Shown here one piece after another: positions 1-10,987 of a stretch of DNA of 64,000 nt. Each line of letters opens with the position of its first letter. Within the stretch, counting starts at the first letter, position 1. Below the pieces are notes generated by a model. It saw only the letters and a program-made list of their open reading frames with translations. It was not told the DNA's origin and ran no database searches. Source of the stretch: Symsagittifera roscoffensis (taxonomy: Eukaryota; Xenacoelomorpha; Acoela; Convolutidae); assembly GCF_963678635.1 (NCBI RefSeq), contig NC_087063.1:17114449-17178448 (forward strand), in the 5' to 3' direction. Both the position numbers and the translations under genes were made by a program.

Positions 1-1
1 A

Positions 2-3000
2 ACAAGTTCTGGTGTCACAAGCTCTGGATCATCAACTTCGTCTGGTTCATCAGTACCATCAACCATTTCTGCATCTTCTTCGGCTACCAGTTCGGGCTCC
101 TCATCAGGCCCAACCAGTTCTGGATCAAGCGCTGGCTCCACAAGTTCTGGTTTGACAAGTTCAGGATCAACTTCAGGGCCTACAAGTCCGGGCTCAACTT
201 CTGCCACTACAAGTTCTGGCTCAACAAGTTCTGGTGTCACAAGCCCTGGATCATCAACCTCGTCTGGTTCATCAGTACCATCTACCAGTTCTGCCTCTTC
301 TTCGGCTACCAGTTCTGGCTCCTCATCAGGCCCAACCAGTTCTGTATCAAGCGCTGTCTCCACAAGCTCTGGCTCTACAAGTTCTGGTTTGACCAGTTCA
401 GGATCAACTTCAGGGCCTACAAGTTCCGGCTCAACATCTGCCAGTACAAGTTCTGGCTCAACAAGTTCTGGTCTCACAAGCCCTGGATCGTCAACTTCGT
501 CTGGTTCATCAGTACCATCAACCAGTTCTGCATCTTCTTCGGCTACCAGTTCTGGCTCCTCTTCTGGCCCTACCAGTTCTGGATCAAGCGCTGGCTCCAC
601 AAGCTCTGGCTCAACAAGTTCTGGTGTCACAAGCTCTGGATCATCAACTTCGTCTGGTTCATCAGTACCATCAACCATTTCTGCATCTTCGGCTACCAGT
701 TCCGGCTCCTCATCAGGCCCAACCAGTTCTGGATCAAGCGCTGTCTCCACAAGCTCTGGCTCTACAAGTTCTGGTTTGACCAGTTCAGGATCAACTTCAG
801 GGCCTACAAGTTCGGGCTCAACTTCTGCCACTACAAGCTCTGGCTCAACAAGTTCTGGTGTCACAAGCCCTGGATCATCAACCTCGTCTGGTTCATCAGT
901 ACCATCTACCAGTTCTGCCTCTTCTTCGCCTACCAGTTCCGGCTCCTCATCAGGCCCAACCAGTTCTGGATCAAGCGCTGTCTCCACAAGCTCTGGCTCT
1001 ACAAGTTCTGGTTTGACCAGTTCAGGATCAACTTCAGGGCCTACAAGTTCGGGCTCAATTTCTGCCACTACAAGCTCTGGCTCAACAAGTTCTGGCTCAA
1101 CAAGTTCTGGTATCACAAGCCCTGGATCGTCAACTTCGTCTGGTTCATCAGTACCATCAACCAGTTCTGCCTCTTCTTCGGCTACCAGTTCCGGCTCCTC
1201 ATCAGGCCCAACCAGTTCTGGATCAAGCGCTGTCTCCACAAGCTCTGGCTCTACAAGTTCTGGTTTGACCAGTTCAGGATCAACTTCAGGGCCTACAAGT
1301 TCCGGCTCAACATCTGCTAGTACAAGTTCTGGCTCAACAAGTTCTGGTCTCACAAGCCCTGGATCGTCAACTTCGTCTGGTTCATCAGTACCATCAACCA
1401 GTTCTGCATCTTCTTCGGCTACCAGTTCTGGCTCCTCTTCTGGCCCTACCAGTTCTGGATCAAGCGCTGGCTCCACAAGCTCTGGCTCAACAAGTTCTGG
1501 TGTCACAAGCTCTGGATCATCAACTTCGTCTGGTTCATCAGTACCATCAACCATTTCTGCATCTTCGGCTACCAGTTCCGGCTCCTCATCAGGCCCAACC
1601 AGTTCTGGATCTAGCGCTGTCTCCACAAGCTCTGGCTCTACAAGTTCTGGTTTGACCAGTTCAGGATCAACTTCAGGGCCTACAAGTTCGGGCTCAACTT
1701 CTGCCACTACAAGCTCTGGCTCAACAAGTTCTGGTGTCACAAGCCCTGGATCATCAACCTCGTCTGGTTCATCAGTACCATCTACCAGTTCTGCCTCTTC
1801 TTCGCCTACCAGTTCCGGCTCCTCATCAGGCCCAACCAGTTCTGGATCAAGCGCTGTCTCCACAAGCTCTGGCTCTACAAGTTCTGGTTTGACCAGTTCA
1901 GGATCAACTTCAGGGCCTACAAGTTCGGGCTCAATTTCTGCCACTACAAGCTCTGGCTCAACAAGTTCTGGCTCAACAAGTTCTGGTATCACAAGCCCTG
2001 GATCGTCAACTTCGTCTGGTTCATCAGTACCATCAACCAGTTCTGCCTCTTCGGCTACCAGTTCCGGCTCCTCATCAGGCCCAACCAGTTCTGGATCAAG
2101 CGCTGTCTCCACAAGCTCTGGCTCTACAAGTTCTGGTTTGACCAGTTCAGGATCAACTTCAGGGCCTACAAGTTCAGGCTCAACTTCTGCCACTACAAGT
2201 TCTGGCTCAACAAGTTCTGGTATCACAAGCCCTGGATCGTCAACTTCGTCTGGTTCATCAGTACCATCAACCAGTTCTGCATCTTCTTCGGCTACCAGTT
2301 CTGGCTCCTCATCTGGTTCTACCAGTTCTGGATCAAGCGCTGTCTCCACAAGCTCTGGCTCTACAAGTTCTGGTTTCACCAGTTCAGGATCAACTTCAGG
2401 GCCTACAAGTTCGGGCTCAACTTCTGCCACTACAAGTTCTGGCTCAACAAGTTCTGGTATCACAAGCCCTGGATCGTCAACTTCGTCTGGTTCATCAGTA
2501 CCATCAACCAGTTCTGCCTCTTCTTCGGCTACCAGTTCCGGCTCCTCATCAGGCCCAACCAGTTCTGGATCAAGCGCTGTCTCCACAAGCTCTGGCTCTA
2601 CAAGTTCTGGTTTGACCAGTTCAGGATCAACTTCAGGGCCTACAAGTTCAGGCTCAACTTCTGCCACTACAAGTTCTGGCTCAACAAGTTCTGGTATCAC
2701 AAGCCCTGGATCGTCAACTTCGTCTGGTTCATCAGTACCATCAACCAGTTCTGCATCTTCTTCGGCTACCAGTTCTGGCTCTTCATCTGGTCCTACCAGT
2801 TCTGGATCAAGCGCTGGCTCAACAAGTTCTGGTGTCACAAGCCCTGGATCGTCAACTTCGTCTGGTTCATCAGTACCATCAACCAGTTCTGCCTCTTCTT
2901 CGGCTACCAGTTCCGGCTCCTCATCAGGTCCAATCAGTTCTGGATCAAGCGCTGTCTCCACAAGCTCTGGCTCTACAAGTTCTGGTTTCACCAGTTCAGG

Positions 3001-3902
3001 ATCAACTTCAGGGCCTACAAGTTCGGGCTCAACTTCTGCCACTACAAGCTCTGGCTCAACAAGTTCTGGTGTCACAAGCTCTGGATCATCAACTTCGTCT
3101 GGTTCATCAGTAGCATCAACCAGTTCTGCATCTTCTTCGGCTACCAGTTCCGGCTCCTCATCAGGCCCAACCAGTTCTGGATCAAGCTCTGTCTCCACAA
3201 GCTCTGGCTCTACAAGTTCTGGTCTGACCAGCTCAGGATCAACTTCAGGGCCTACAGGTTCCGGCTCGACTTCTGTCACTACGAGTTTTGGCTCAACAAG
3301 TTCTGGTGTCACAAGCCCTGGATCGTCAACTTCGTCCGGCTCATCGGTACCATCAACAGCTTCTGCGTCTTCCTCGGCTACCAGTTCCGGCTCGTCATCA
3401 GGCCCAACCAGTTCTGGATCAAGTGCTGGCTCCACAAGCTCTGGCTCTACAAGTTCTGGTCTGACCAGCTCAGAATCATCTTCAGGGCCCACAAGTTCGG
3501 GCTCAACATCTGCCACTACAAGTTCTGGATCAACAAGTTCTGGTGTCACAAGCTCTGGTTCGTCAACTTCGCCTGGTTCATCAGTACCATCAACCAGTTC
3601 TGCATCTTCCTCAGCTACCAGTTCCGGCTCGTCATCAGGCCCAACCAGTTCTGGATCAAGTGCTGGCTCCACAAGCTCTGGCTCTACAAGCTCTGGTCTG
3701 ACCAGCTCAGGATCAACTTCAGGGCCTACAAGTTCCGGCTCAACATCTGCCAGTACAAGTTCTGGCTCAACAAGTTCTGGCTCAACAAGTTCTGGTGTCA
3801 CAAGCCCTGGATCGTCAACTTCGTCTGGTTCATCAGTAACATCAACCAGTTCTGCATCTTCCTCAATTATAAGTTCCATCTCTACTACCACTGAGACTTG
3901 GG
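2..3902 (+). CDS. Mucin-like gene, exon A: giant Ser/Thr/Gly/Pro repeat exon (5' end outside window)
   Basis: The frame starting at base 2 is open from the window edge to a GTAAG donor at 3903, about 1,300 codons. The protein is almost only Ser, Thr and Gly with some Pro, Ala, Val, Leu and Ile. It has no Cys and essentially no charge, as in the O-glycosylated PTS domain of secreted mucins. The basic unit is 79 residues (237 bp), built from sub-motifs such as [22 protein letters not shown] and [12 protein letters not shown], with roughly 16 units here. No start codon is visible: the first apparent start (152) is an internal TTG inside the repeat, so the true 5' end lies upstream. The exon ends in phase 1 and joins 4429 in phase 1. 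The Cys-rich tail downstream supports a secreted gel-forming mucin. Copy number may be wrong in an assembly of such repeats. Confidence 0.85.
352..2040 (+). repeat. Higher-order repeat inside the mucin exon (876-bp period, two copies)
   Basis: A block of several 237-bp mucin units is itself repeated at an offset of 876 bp. For example, the distinctive Ala-Ser-Thr variant at 441 recurs at 1317, and the Ile-Ser-Ala variant at 1051 recurs at 1927. The match is almost perfect from about 352 to 1170 and ends near 2040, where the second copy lacks one codon. This is a recent duplication on top of the older unit repeat. Confidence 0.75.
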
Positions 3903-4428
3903 GTAAGCCTATTTTTTTCTAACCGTTGTGTTGTTCCGGGGGACGTTTTGTTTTGATAGTTTGCATAAATTTGCCAGACTTTTTTAAGGTAGGTTTGTTA
4001 GTTTGTTTTATTTAAAATTTCATTTTTCGATGTGACCAGTCTAAAGGAAAAAAATAGAAATCGGTTTTTTGGGAATACGGGAAAAGAAACATAAATTGAA
4101 ATGGTCCAAAGTCGACTATGGTATACCGTCAACGAAATGTTATCGTCGTAAAATTGGCGTAACGTCAAAGTTAGAGTTTTCGATCAATAAATCAGTCTCT
4201 TTTACAGTAGCGCTAACCGAATTGAGTTCAAATTACTCAAAATTATTTTAAGTTATTTTTGGTCTTTTTATCGGGGTTAGTTACACTTTACTTTCTTGTT
4301 TGTCAGTTTGATACGAATTAAGCTCATTCTTTCAGTTATAATCTAAAGAAAAACTAACTGTCTGCGTGTGGCGAATTTGTTTGCAATTTTATCATCGAAT
4401 GTTTAATTTGCATGTTTAATTTTTGCAG

Positions 4429-4530
4429 CAACACGGTCTAGACCTCCTAGGACTACACCAAGTAAAACAACTCATATGCAGAATGGGACACAGTCATCAT
4501 CTCTACCCTCGACTACCTCGTCAGGTTCCA
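4429..4530 (+). CDS. Mucin-like gene, exon B (short Thr/Ser linker)
   Basis: This 102-bp exon lies between a TTTTGCAG acceptor and a GTAAGTGA donor. Phase 1 enters and phase 1 leaves, so the frame from exon A is kept across 34 codons. The product is a Thr/Ser/Pro-rich linker with several Arg and Lys (begins ATRSRPPRTTPSKTTH), unlike the uniform repeat before it. The call rests on splice sites, matching phase and composition. Confidence 0.7.
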
Positions 4531-4814
4531 GTAAGTGACAGTGAACATATAGCTAGTTTACTTTCTTTGATACTTGGAGTGTGAATAAACCAGCTGAATT
4601 ATAAACCAACCGAAAACGTGCAGTATATCAATCAGCCGCAAAATTACATCATATCCATGAAATTTGCATAACTTTCGTAATTGTTACCTAAACTTATATA
4701 ATACTGCGTATTTTCGACTGGTTTATACTTCAGCTGGTTTACATTTCGGGTGGTTCAAATACCACCGATACTTGAGCATTGTTGGGCCAGTCGATCTGGC
4801 CCAAAACGTTGTTG

Positions 4815-5060
4815 ACTTCTAATTTTTCAAGTGGATTTTAAATTTCAGGTTTCTCAGTAGAATTAAAGATTCACCTTTTGATCCAGTTTTCTCAAATTGG
4901 GTTAATTTTATTTAAAAAAGTGTCAGTCGTAAGTTGCTCTAGAAATTCAAAGAGCTTTAGGGCATCTATTTTTTTCTTTGATTTTCGATTGCTGTTGGCA
5001 ATGTATTGGAGGAAGCCTCGGGCGCCTAACTTTTATTGCTATTATTAATTTCACAAAAAG
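4815..5060 (+). repeat. Diverged fragment of the array's foldback-element flank
   Basis: This stretch aligns by eye, with many changes, to the segment just left of the foldback element at 16800-16990 and 23845-24070. Shared blocks include the CAGTTTTCTCAAATTG motif. It also keeps the AAGTGGATTTTAA piece present at 23844-23869 but missing at 16816, so that piece looks ancestral. Confidence 0.5.
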
Positions 5061-5263
5061 TAAGCTCACACTTTTTTTCTATGTTCACAAAAGTTACTGC
5101 CAATGGAAGGAGAAGGAATACAGAAAAGAACGAAGTTGAAAACATACTTAAGTATATGGCGACTCGTCAAAAATTTACCTAAAGTATTTACATTTTGTAA
5201 TCCAAAACAAAAATTGTAACCTGCTCTGTGCTGTGTCATGTTCTCTGAATTACTATAAGAACA

Positions 5264-5807
5264 AGACCGTTCGTATCAAGACGAGGCCCTGAATGCTCCG
5301 GCTGCCTCTTAAGGTTTATGGAGCAGTGATAACATGAGCAGTGAAAAAACTTAAATGTAATATAAATAGAATGATTTTTTTTTTCAATTTGAGTTTTTTG
5401 TGAAAATCATCTCCCCACACGCCACAATAAGTACAAAGTGATAGATTTTACATTTCAATTATAGATTTTATATTATCTTAAATTTTTATATTATTTTATA
5501 TAACAAATCAATTATGGCAAATAAGCTTCCTTCAACCAAATTGGAATGATTTCTAAGACGGAAACAGACTGCTCGTATCAGAGCGAAGCCCTGAATGTTC
5601 CGACTGCCTTTTAAGGTCTATGGAGCAGTGATAACATGAAAAAATTAAATGTAATAGAAAAACGATTTTTTTTTAATTTGAGAGTTTTTGTGAAAGTCAT
5701 CCCCCTTACGCCATATAAAATTCAAAGTGATAAATTTCGCTCCTAGTAACAAATCAATTATGGCAAATAAGCTTCGTTCAACCAATTTGGAACGAATTCT
5801 AAGACGG
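5264..5807 (+). repeat. Tandem pair of a 302-bp repeat
   Basis: Copy 1 is 5264-5565 and copy 2 is 5566-5807. Both run from a GCTCGTATCA-like start, through GCCCTGAATG and GGAGCAGTGATAACATGA, to AAATAAGCTTC and CTAAGACGG. Divergence is moderate, with indels in copy 2. A third relative is seen at 15799. Confidence 0.7.
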
Positions 5808-6480
5808 ATTAAATCTTCGCTTACGCGTTAATAGCGGGAAATATATAGCGCGTTATTTGTCCCAAATTGGCCAAAATAGCAATCTTTAAACCCCCATAAC
5901 TTTACGAAAAATGATAACAGGTGAAATATATTGTCAAATTTAAGCTCAAGACAACAATACCTTTTGAATGATATAAAAAATGCCGTCAAAAACGGCTAGT
6001 TAAAAAATCGAAATTTGTCTGAAGAAAAAACTCACCCCGAGCACAAATGTTCCGTTACTTTCGTTACGAAGGTCGGAACAATAAAAAAACGAAAAACAAT
6101 TCTAAAAACCTATTTTTGCCATGAAGATGCCAAACACCGCTTCAAAACTTGTTCTTAATAAGTAAAATGAAGGCACTCATGGCTTAAAGAAAAAATTTTT
6201 TGTTGTATCAACTATTCGCTCGCTTTCCTCGCTCGAAATTAGGGTAAAAAATCCAAAAACTTCAAATCTGTTTTTCTCGACAGAAAAAAAATTTTGAACA
6301 TAAAATAATATCATTTGAATCACGATAGAAAGGGTTTTAAAATAATATATTGTTCGACCTATTCTGAAGATTTTCTGTGATTTTTAATTTTGTGTGGAAA
6401 AAGTAACAAAAAAAACGTAAACACATCGAAAACAAAGTTATTTTCCAATCTTTCAGTGCTCGGCACAATAAATTAGTTTG
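5566..6480 (+). repeat. Dispersed repeat, about 0.9 kb, also downstream of the gene
   Basis: The order of motifs here (GCTCGTATC...GCCCTGAAT, later CTCGCTCG-AATTAG, TTTTTCT-GACAG, TTTGAATCAC, then TGTGTGGAAAA) recurs in the same order at 15799-16560 and 22827-23588. The copies are old and diverged. No terminal repeats or transposase were found, so the class is unknown. Confidence 0.5.
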
Positions 6481-6568
6481 GACTCGTACAGCCTTCAAAA
6501 AATGTCGATAATTTTTGCAGGAGCACTAACTTGAGCAAGCGCCGAATGCATTTCAATCTGATATCTTG

Positions 6569-6765
6569 CAGTTTTATAATCTTTCAATATCGTTCAAGAT
6601 CGTAAAGTTACTTGGAATTTATTGAAAGACCTCATTACACAAGCGACTTGCGGTAGACCGATTTCATGACCTTACGGCTCTGAAGCTCACTTGTGTAATA
6701 ATAGTTTTTCAATAAATTCCAAGTAACTTTACGATCTTGAACGATATTGAAAGATTATAAAACTG
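6569..6765. repeat. Inverted repeat with 75-bp arms (hairpin or MITE-like)
   Basis: The left arm 6569-6643 is nearly the exact reverse complement of the right arm 6690-6765, with differences only near the inner end. The loop is about 46 bp. It would form a long stem in the intron RNA. No target-site duplication was recognised. Confidence 0.85.
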
Positions 6766-7149
6766 GAAGTCGCAAAATCATTTCTTACAATGATTGTAGT
6801 ACAGAGTTTTACGGCATCTATGTATTAATTCAACAGCTAGTAGAGAATTAAACACAATGCTTAAGGCAAGTGACTCTTAGTTGGGAGAGAGACAAAGTTT
6901 GCATCTTGTTGTCTCAAATTGATTTTTCAATTGATTTTCTTCCCAACCATTTTTTTGTATTTTTCTTGCTTTTTTCTCTTTTTTTGCTCCCGGTTTTTTG
7001 CTTGCTACTTGAAGGTACTGCTCCGCTCCTGATACGAGTTTTACTCGTATTTGACGGATATAAGTGATGTTTTATGATGTTGAACGTTTATCTTTGAAGT
7101 TCTGAAAGATCTTGCAAGATAAGCATTTGTTTTAAAGCATATCAGAACA

Positions 7150-7493
7150 GGGGCGGGTTCAGGGGAATTCGATCCCCTCGCCAACTCTTTGGATTTTTTT
7201 CGACGTCTATTTTCGACTGAACAACCCAAAACTTTTCTTAAGGCGCCTTTGGCGCCAATATATACTAATTTTGAAGGGGAGCGCGCGCCGGAAAAACGCG
7301 CAACCTTTTCGTCAAAGTTTTCCAAAAAATGCCCAAAAACGGCATTTTTTACCTGTTTTTTTTTTCAAAAGTTATCTGCGGCGCAACATTTTTTGTCAGT
7401 AATTTCAGTGAGAGAGCTCGAAAAATCTATTTGGTCCACCTAAGAAAACTTTTTGAAAAAAATCCATCCCCCTCGAGTAAATCCTAGATTCGC
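7150..7493 (+). mobile_element. hAT-like MITE, degraded right end
   Basis: It starts CAGGGGCGGGTTCAGG and ends in AAATCCTAGATTCGC, the complement of the left end of the intact relative at 63322-63679. Internal blocks shared with that relative read in the opposite orientation: GGCGCC followed by a TATA-rich stretch and ATTTTGA-GGGG, then AAAAAATGCC-AAAAAC and TGCGGCGCA. The right terminal bases are lost and no target duplication is visible. The element is non-autonomous. Confidence 0.6.
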
Positions 7494-8663
7494 TTTTGTT
7501 GCTGTAAAAGTTTTAAAAGCTTAGAATAGATCCAGCAGATTTATTGATTACAAAACTTGTTTGTCTGCTGAATTCTTGGAAACTGAAATTCTCAGAACTT
7601 GCTGAAACAATTTCAAAATATTGATAATAATAATAATGGTTCGGTTACTTAAAAGCGTTAGTTTCCGAAGCGTTTGTAGGTACTTCTATCATAGAGTGGT
7701 CCCTTTCAAACTAACCTTATCTCTTGAAAATAAGACAACTAGAGCTCTCAAATTGTTTTACTATTATGATTTCGCCCTTCAGAAGATGTCGCAGTTTATT
7801 TTCGAACAAATTTCATATTTCGTAACTTCCTAAAACTTCACCCCTCACAATTTAAGGTGGAAAATTCGAAAAAAAAAACTGCCAACATTGAGTTTTGATG
7901 ACAAATAAGGCAAACCCAATTATAGTTGATAAACCCAAAAGTAGGTTGTAGCGAGCATATTTCTTGATATAAACTAGATAGTAATTACAATTATTAACCT
8001 GAACAGTTTCTGGCTCAACATATTTTGCGAGATTTTTGAAATGAATTAGTTTTCAAAATTATAAGATGAGAATTGCATGCGGGACCTGTCCATCATAGTT
8101 GCTTTTTCGTGGTACCACTCTCTCATAGTAGTACCGCGTTTGTAATATGCCGGTTGGGCTAATTGAAAATGAGGTGACTTTACATAGGTAAAGTAAATTT
8201 CCGCATCAAACGCTTTTGAAGTCATACAAAGTTCGCGTTACTAATTGTCCCGACTTTTGAAAAAAAAGTGAGGAATGTCAAAGCTATGGGAAGTTTTTGT
8301 TCGGACTAATTTTACAAAACTCTTTGCTCCCTCGAAGGGAGGGAGCGATCGCTTAATCTGCGTGGGCCCAGCGGGTGTGCACACCGCTATAGTTTTATAC
8401 TTTGCACGTGGCGAACTACCCCGCACTACAAAATCGTTCCAATTTGAATTGAGGCAGCTAATTGGTCTTATTAATTCCATGCACAATATTATCAGCCTAA
8501 AATTCGTAGTTTTGCCAATATTTAATTGACCAAAAACTATCCGAGACCAATAAAAGGGCAGTTGGAACATTCATGGCTTTGCCCTGATGCAAACAGTTTT
8601 GTTAATACATATTCAAATGTTAGGTAAAATCACTGTTGTGCAAAAGTTTGTTTTGTGTATTAG

Positions 8664-9038
8664 CTGTGGAGACCACAACATTTGAAGAGTCCACGTCGTC
8701 GTCGTTCCCTTCGACCAGCTCTCTCTCAACTTCCGTATCTTCAACTCCGTCGCTGTCCACTTCCTCGCCAGTTTCATCAACCACTGTCTCCGGCAGCACG
8801 CCAATCAGCACCTCTCGGTCCTCCACTCAATCCGTCTCCACTGTCACCACCACCAACACCCCCTCCAGATCTACATCTACGCCCCCCTGTGATCCAGACG
8901 TGCCATGTGGTCAGTTCAAAACCAAAATAGTAAATGGACCCTGTACTAATGACTCATCCGTCGACGACGACTCCATTTGTAAACCCGAGTGCGGAAAGGA
9001 AGTGACCACTGCGGAGATCGTGCCTGGATGTTGCAATG
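8664..9038 (+). CDS. Mucin-like gene, exon C: end of Ser/Thr region and first Cys-rich segment
   Basis: This 375-bp exon follows an acceptor ending GTGTATTAG and is in phase 1 at both ends. The first 80 codons are a second, non-repetitive Ser/Thr/Val/Pro-rich stretch. From about residue 83 comes a Cys-rich segment with spacing CDPDVPC, GPC, C-x3-C and finally PGCCN just before the donor GTTTGT. That closing CC pair is typical of VWC-like modules in mucins and von Willebrand-type proteins. The codon split at the junction gives Glu and then CTGDL in exon D. Confidence 0.75.
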
Positions 9039-9127
9039 GTTTGTTATTTTGCTCATTTTCATTCCCAGAATTTTTCTAACACTATTTTCAGAGTAATTCT
9101 GGACAGTTACAGAATAGTTTCAGTCTT

Positions 9128-9637
9128 CTGATCCTTGATGAAATGGTTCCGAACTGGTTCAGAACAAAGTGAAGACACTGATCTACGTATTGTGTTTTTT
9201 TCCGTCTTTTTTTTCGGAAAAAGACTTACAATTTCTGCACGCTCAAATTTTTAATAGCAGTTTGGCGGATTTTGATTTTTTTTAAGTTCAATTCAAATCA
9301 TTTGCTAAAATAATAATATTACGCTCTTTAATAACAGCAAAATGCAAATGTGTGAAAACTTGACTGATAATTGCAGTCCATTTTTGAAAAAAAAAATCAG
9401 TCAAGTTTTTCACACATTTGCACTTGCTGTTATTAAAAAGCGTAGTATTATTCTTGTAGCAAATGATTTGAATTGAACTTGAAAAATCAAAATCTGCCAA
9501 ACTGCTACAAAAAATTTGAGCGTGCAGAAATTGTAAGACTTTTTCCAAAAAAAAGACAAAAAAAAACAACCACAATACGTAGATCAGTGTTCTCACTTTG
9601 TTTTGAACTAATTCTGAATCGTTTCATAAAGGATCAG
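9128..9637. repeat. Large inverted repeat, about 240-bp arms
   Basis: The left arm 9128-9368 matches the reverse complement of the right arm 9396-9637. Examples are CTGATCC with GGATCAG at the outer ends, CACTGATCTACGTATTGTG with its complement at about 9569-9587, and AACTTGACTGA with TCAGTCAAGTT inside. Mismatches and small indels are scattered along the stem. The loop is about 27 bp. It looks like a foldback-type or MITE insertion. Confidence 0.85.
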
Positions 9638-9646
9638 AATTTTAAC

Positions 9647-9929
9647 TTATCACGTTAAACACCTAAGAACTTCAAGAATTTCTTAGATTGAAAATTTGTT
9701 CGCAAAATTATCGCAATGAGAGAAAACTCAGATTGAAAATTTGTTCACAAAATTATCGCAATGAGAGAAAACTCGGTCAGTTTGAAACTTATTGTTTCTC
9801 TGGAAACTCTGATAATTAAAGTCCAGAGAAAAGTTTCAAATTGACCGAGTTTTCTCTAAATGCGATAATTTTGTGAACAAATTTTCAATTTACAAGATTC
9901 TTGAAGTTCGTAGGTGTTTAACGTGATAA
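9647..9929. repeat. Second inverted repeat with an internal 44-bp duplication
   Basis: The outer ends TTATCACGTTAAACACCT and the complement ending at 9929 pair, and the arms continue inward to AAGTTTCAAA-type sequence. In the left arm a 44-bp piece beginning AGATTGAAAATTTGTTC is present twice in tandem (about 9688-9731 and 9732-9775), while the right arm has it once. The left arm therefore expanded after the hairpin formed. Confidence 0.8.
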
Positions 9930-10077
9930 ATTTTTTTTTCTTTTTTTTTCATGGTAAAATTTTGAAGGATACTTAATGATGTTAGACTAGCACTTGTGAG
10001 CCAACGAGTTTATATAATGTACTATGTAATTAACATTAAAAAAGAAGACAATTCTTTTTGATAGCCTTGATTTTCAG

Positions 10078-10399
10078 AGTGTACCGGTGACCTAGTGGCG
10101 TCTAACTGCAGCAACAAGTGTGGATCCACCTGTGCTTCCATTGGCTCAGACTGCAGCCAATCAGAATCGTCGGACGATGATTTCACATGCTACGAAGGCT
10201 GTTCGTGTGCAGAAGGAATGGCATACGACGACAAGCTGAATAAATGTGTGGCTGTGAGTGAGTGTGGATGTTACTACAATGATGCGTCTGGAACAGTCCG
10301 AAACTTTCTCTCATCCAGTGGCTCCTTGTCATTCTCGGCCAATGACTGTCCCATTTACGACGACCGATATGACCGCGACCTCATTTTCAGTTGCAAGTG
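10078..10399 (+). CDS. Mucin-like gene, exon D: TIL (trypsin-inhibitor-like) domain
   Basis: The acceptor TTTTCAG ends at 10077 and the donor GTACGT starts at 10400. Phase 1 enters and phase 2 leaves. The peptide carries the Cys pattern of a TIL domain: ASNCSNKCGSTC, then CYEGCSCAEGMAYDD, CVAVSECGCYYND. It is followed by a segment leading into SCK. Choosing the donor at 10400 makes the split codon TG+C a Cys, giving SCKCTCFAGELSC with the next exon, the usual C-x-C motif after a TIL/VWD-type module. TIL domains sit between Cys-rich modules in VWF, gel mucins and related proteins. The left breakpoint of the segmental duplication (10346) lies in this exon. Confidence 0.85.
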
Positions 10400-10917
10400 G
10401 TACGTAATATGACTAAATGGTGAGGTGGAAGCTAAGGCGTCCGTTTTTTTGTATTTTAGAGCCGATTTTGAATCTCTTCATTTATTAGTTTTCATTAAAT
10501 GTTAGATCAAAGGTTTTTAGTTTGTCTTATAAAGGGCGTGAAGTTTCGATAAGCAATGAATTCAAGCTGTTTTTGCGTTCGAGAAAGCATAGCTACCGAA
10601 AGGAGCAATTAATATCATGAAAGCTTTTGATTTGTTTTTGGAATTTTTAAAATGTCGGAAAATAGAAAATGTAGTTTGCAAAATTTGAAACAGACAAATA
10701 TAATTAGAAAAACCAATCCGCTAATTGCCAACAAAAGTTGCATCCAAATTATAATATTGACTAAAAAAGTTGCATCTACATGCAAAAGTTTTGCAAAATA
10801 GATCAATTGTTATTATTTTTGTCTTTAATTATTATTGTCTTCCCGATCTTTTTGCTACTGATTATAACAATACAACAATGACCTTATGTAAACCATTCAA
10901 TTTTTTTCTCTTTTCAG

Positions 10918-10987
10918 CACATGTTTCGCGGGTGAGCTCAGTTGCAACGTGACCACGTGCAATGACTATGATGGAGTCTGCAGAAAG
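10918..10987 (+). CDS. Mucin-like gene, exon E (Cys-rich, C-x-C motif)
   Basis: This 70-bp exon lies between TTTTCAG (ending 10917) and the donor GTCAGT at 10988. Phase 2 enters and phase 0 leaves. With the split Cys it reads CTCFAGELSCNVTTC and ends GVCRK. A CxCxxGxxxC-type string is typical of the VWC-like modules after TIL in gel mucins. The exon is duplicated at 18021-18090. Confidence 0.8.

Larger units (their letters stand above)
4531..8663 (+). other. Intron between mucin exons B and C (4.1 kb, repeat-rich)
   Basis: The intron is bounded by GTAAGT at 4531 and a pyrimidine-rich acceptor ending TAG at 8663. No ORF inside looks coding. It contains a diverged foldback fragment, a 302-bp tandem pair, a dispersed repeat, a perfect-type hairpin and a hAT-like MITE, listed separately. 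From 7494 to 8663 I recognise no gene or element, only small palindromes (for example around 8370-8388) and AT-rich sequence. Confidence 0.65.
9039..10077 (+). other. Intron between mucin exons C and D, mostly two large hairpins
   Basis: The donor is GTTTGT at 9039 and the acceptor ends TTTTCAG at 10077. Nearly 80 percent of the intron consists of two adjacent inverted repeats (9128-9637 and 9647-9929). Nothing coding is seen. Confidence 0.7.

Noticed and set aside
152-154. Apparent start of the mucin ORF
   Set aside because: The codon is TTG (Leu) inside the repeat and the frame is open upstream to the window edge.
352-2040. CRISPR-like or satellite array
   Set aside because: The repeats are contiguous, codon-phased and encode a Ser/Thr/Gly mucin domain; no spacers.
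2832-3113. Gln/Leu-rich ORF inside the mucin exon
   Set aside because: It is a shifted frame of the repeat and has no independent support.
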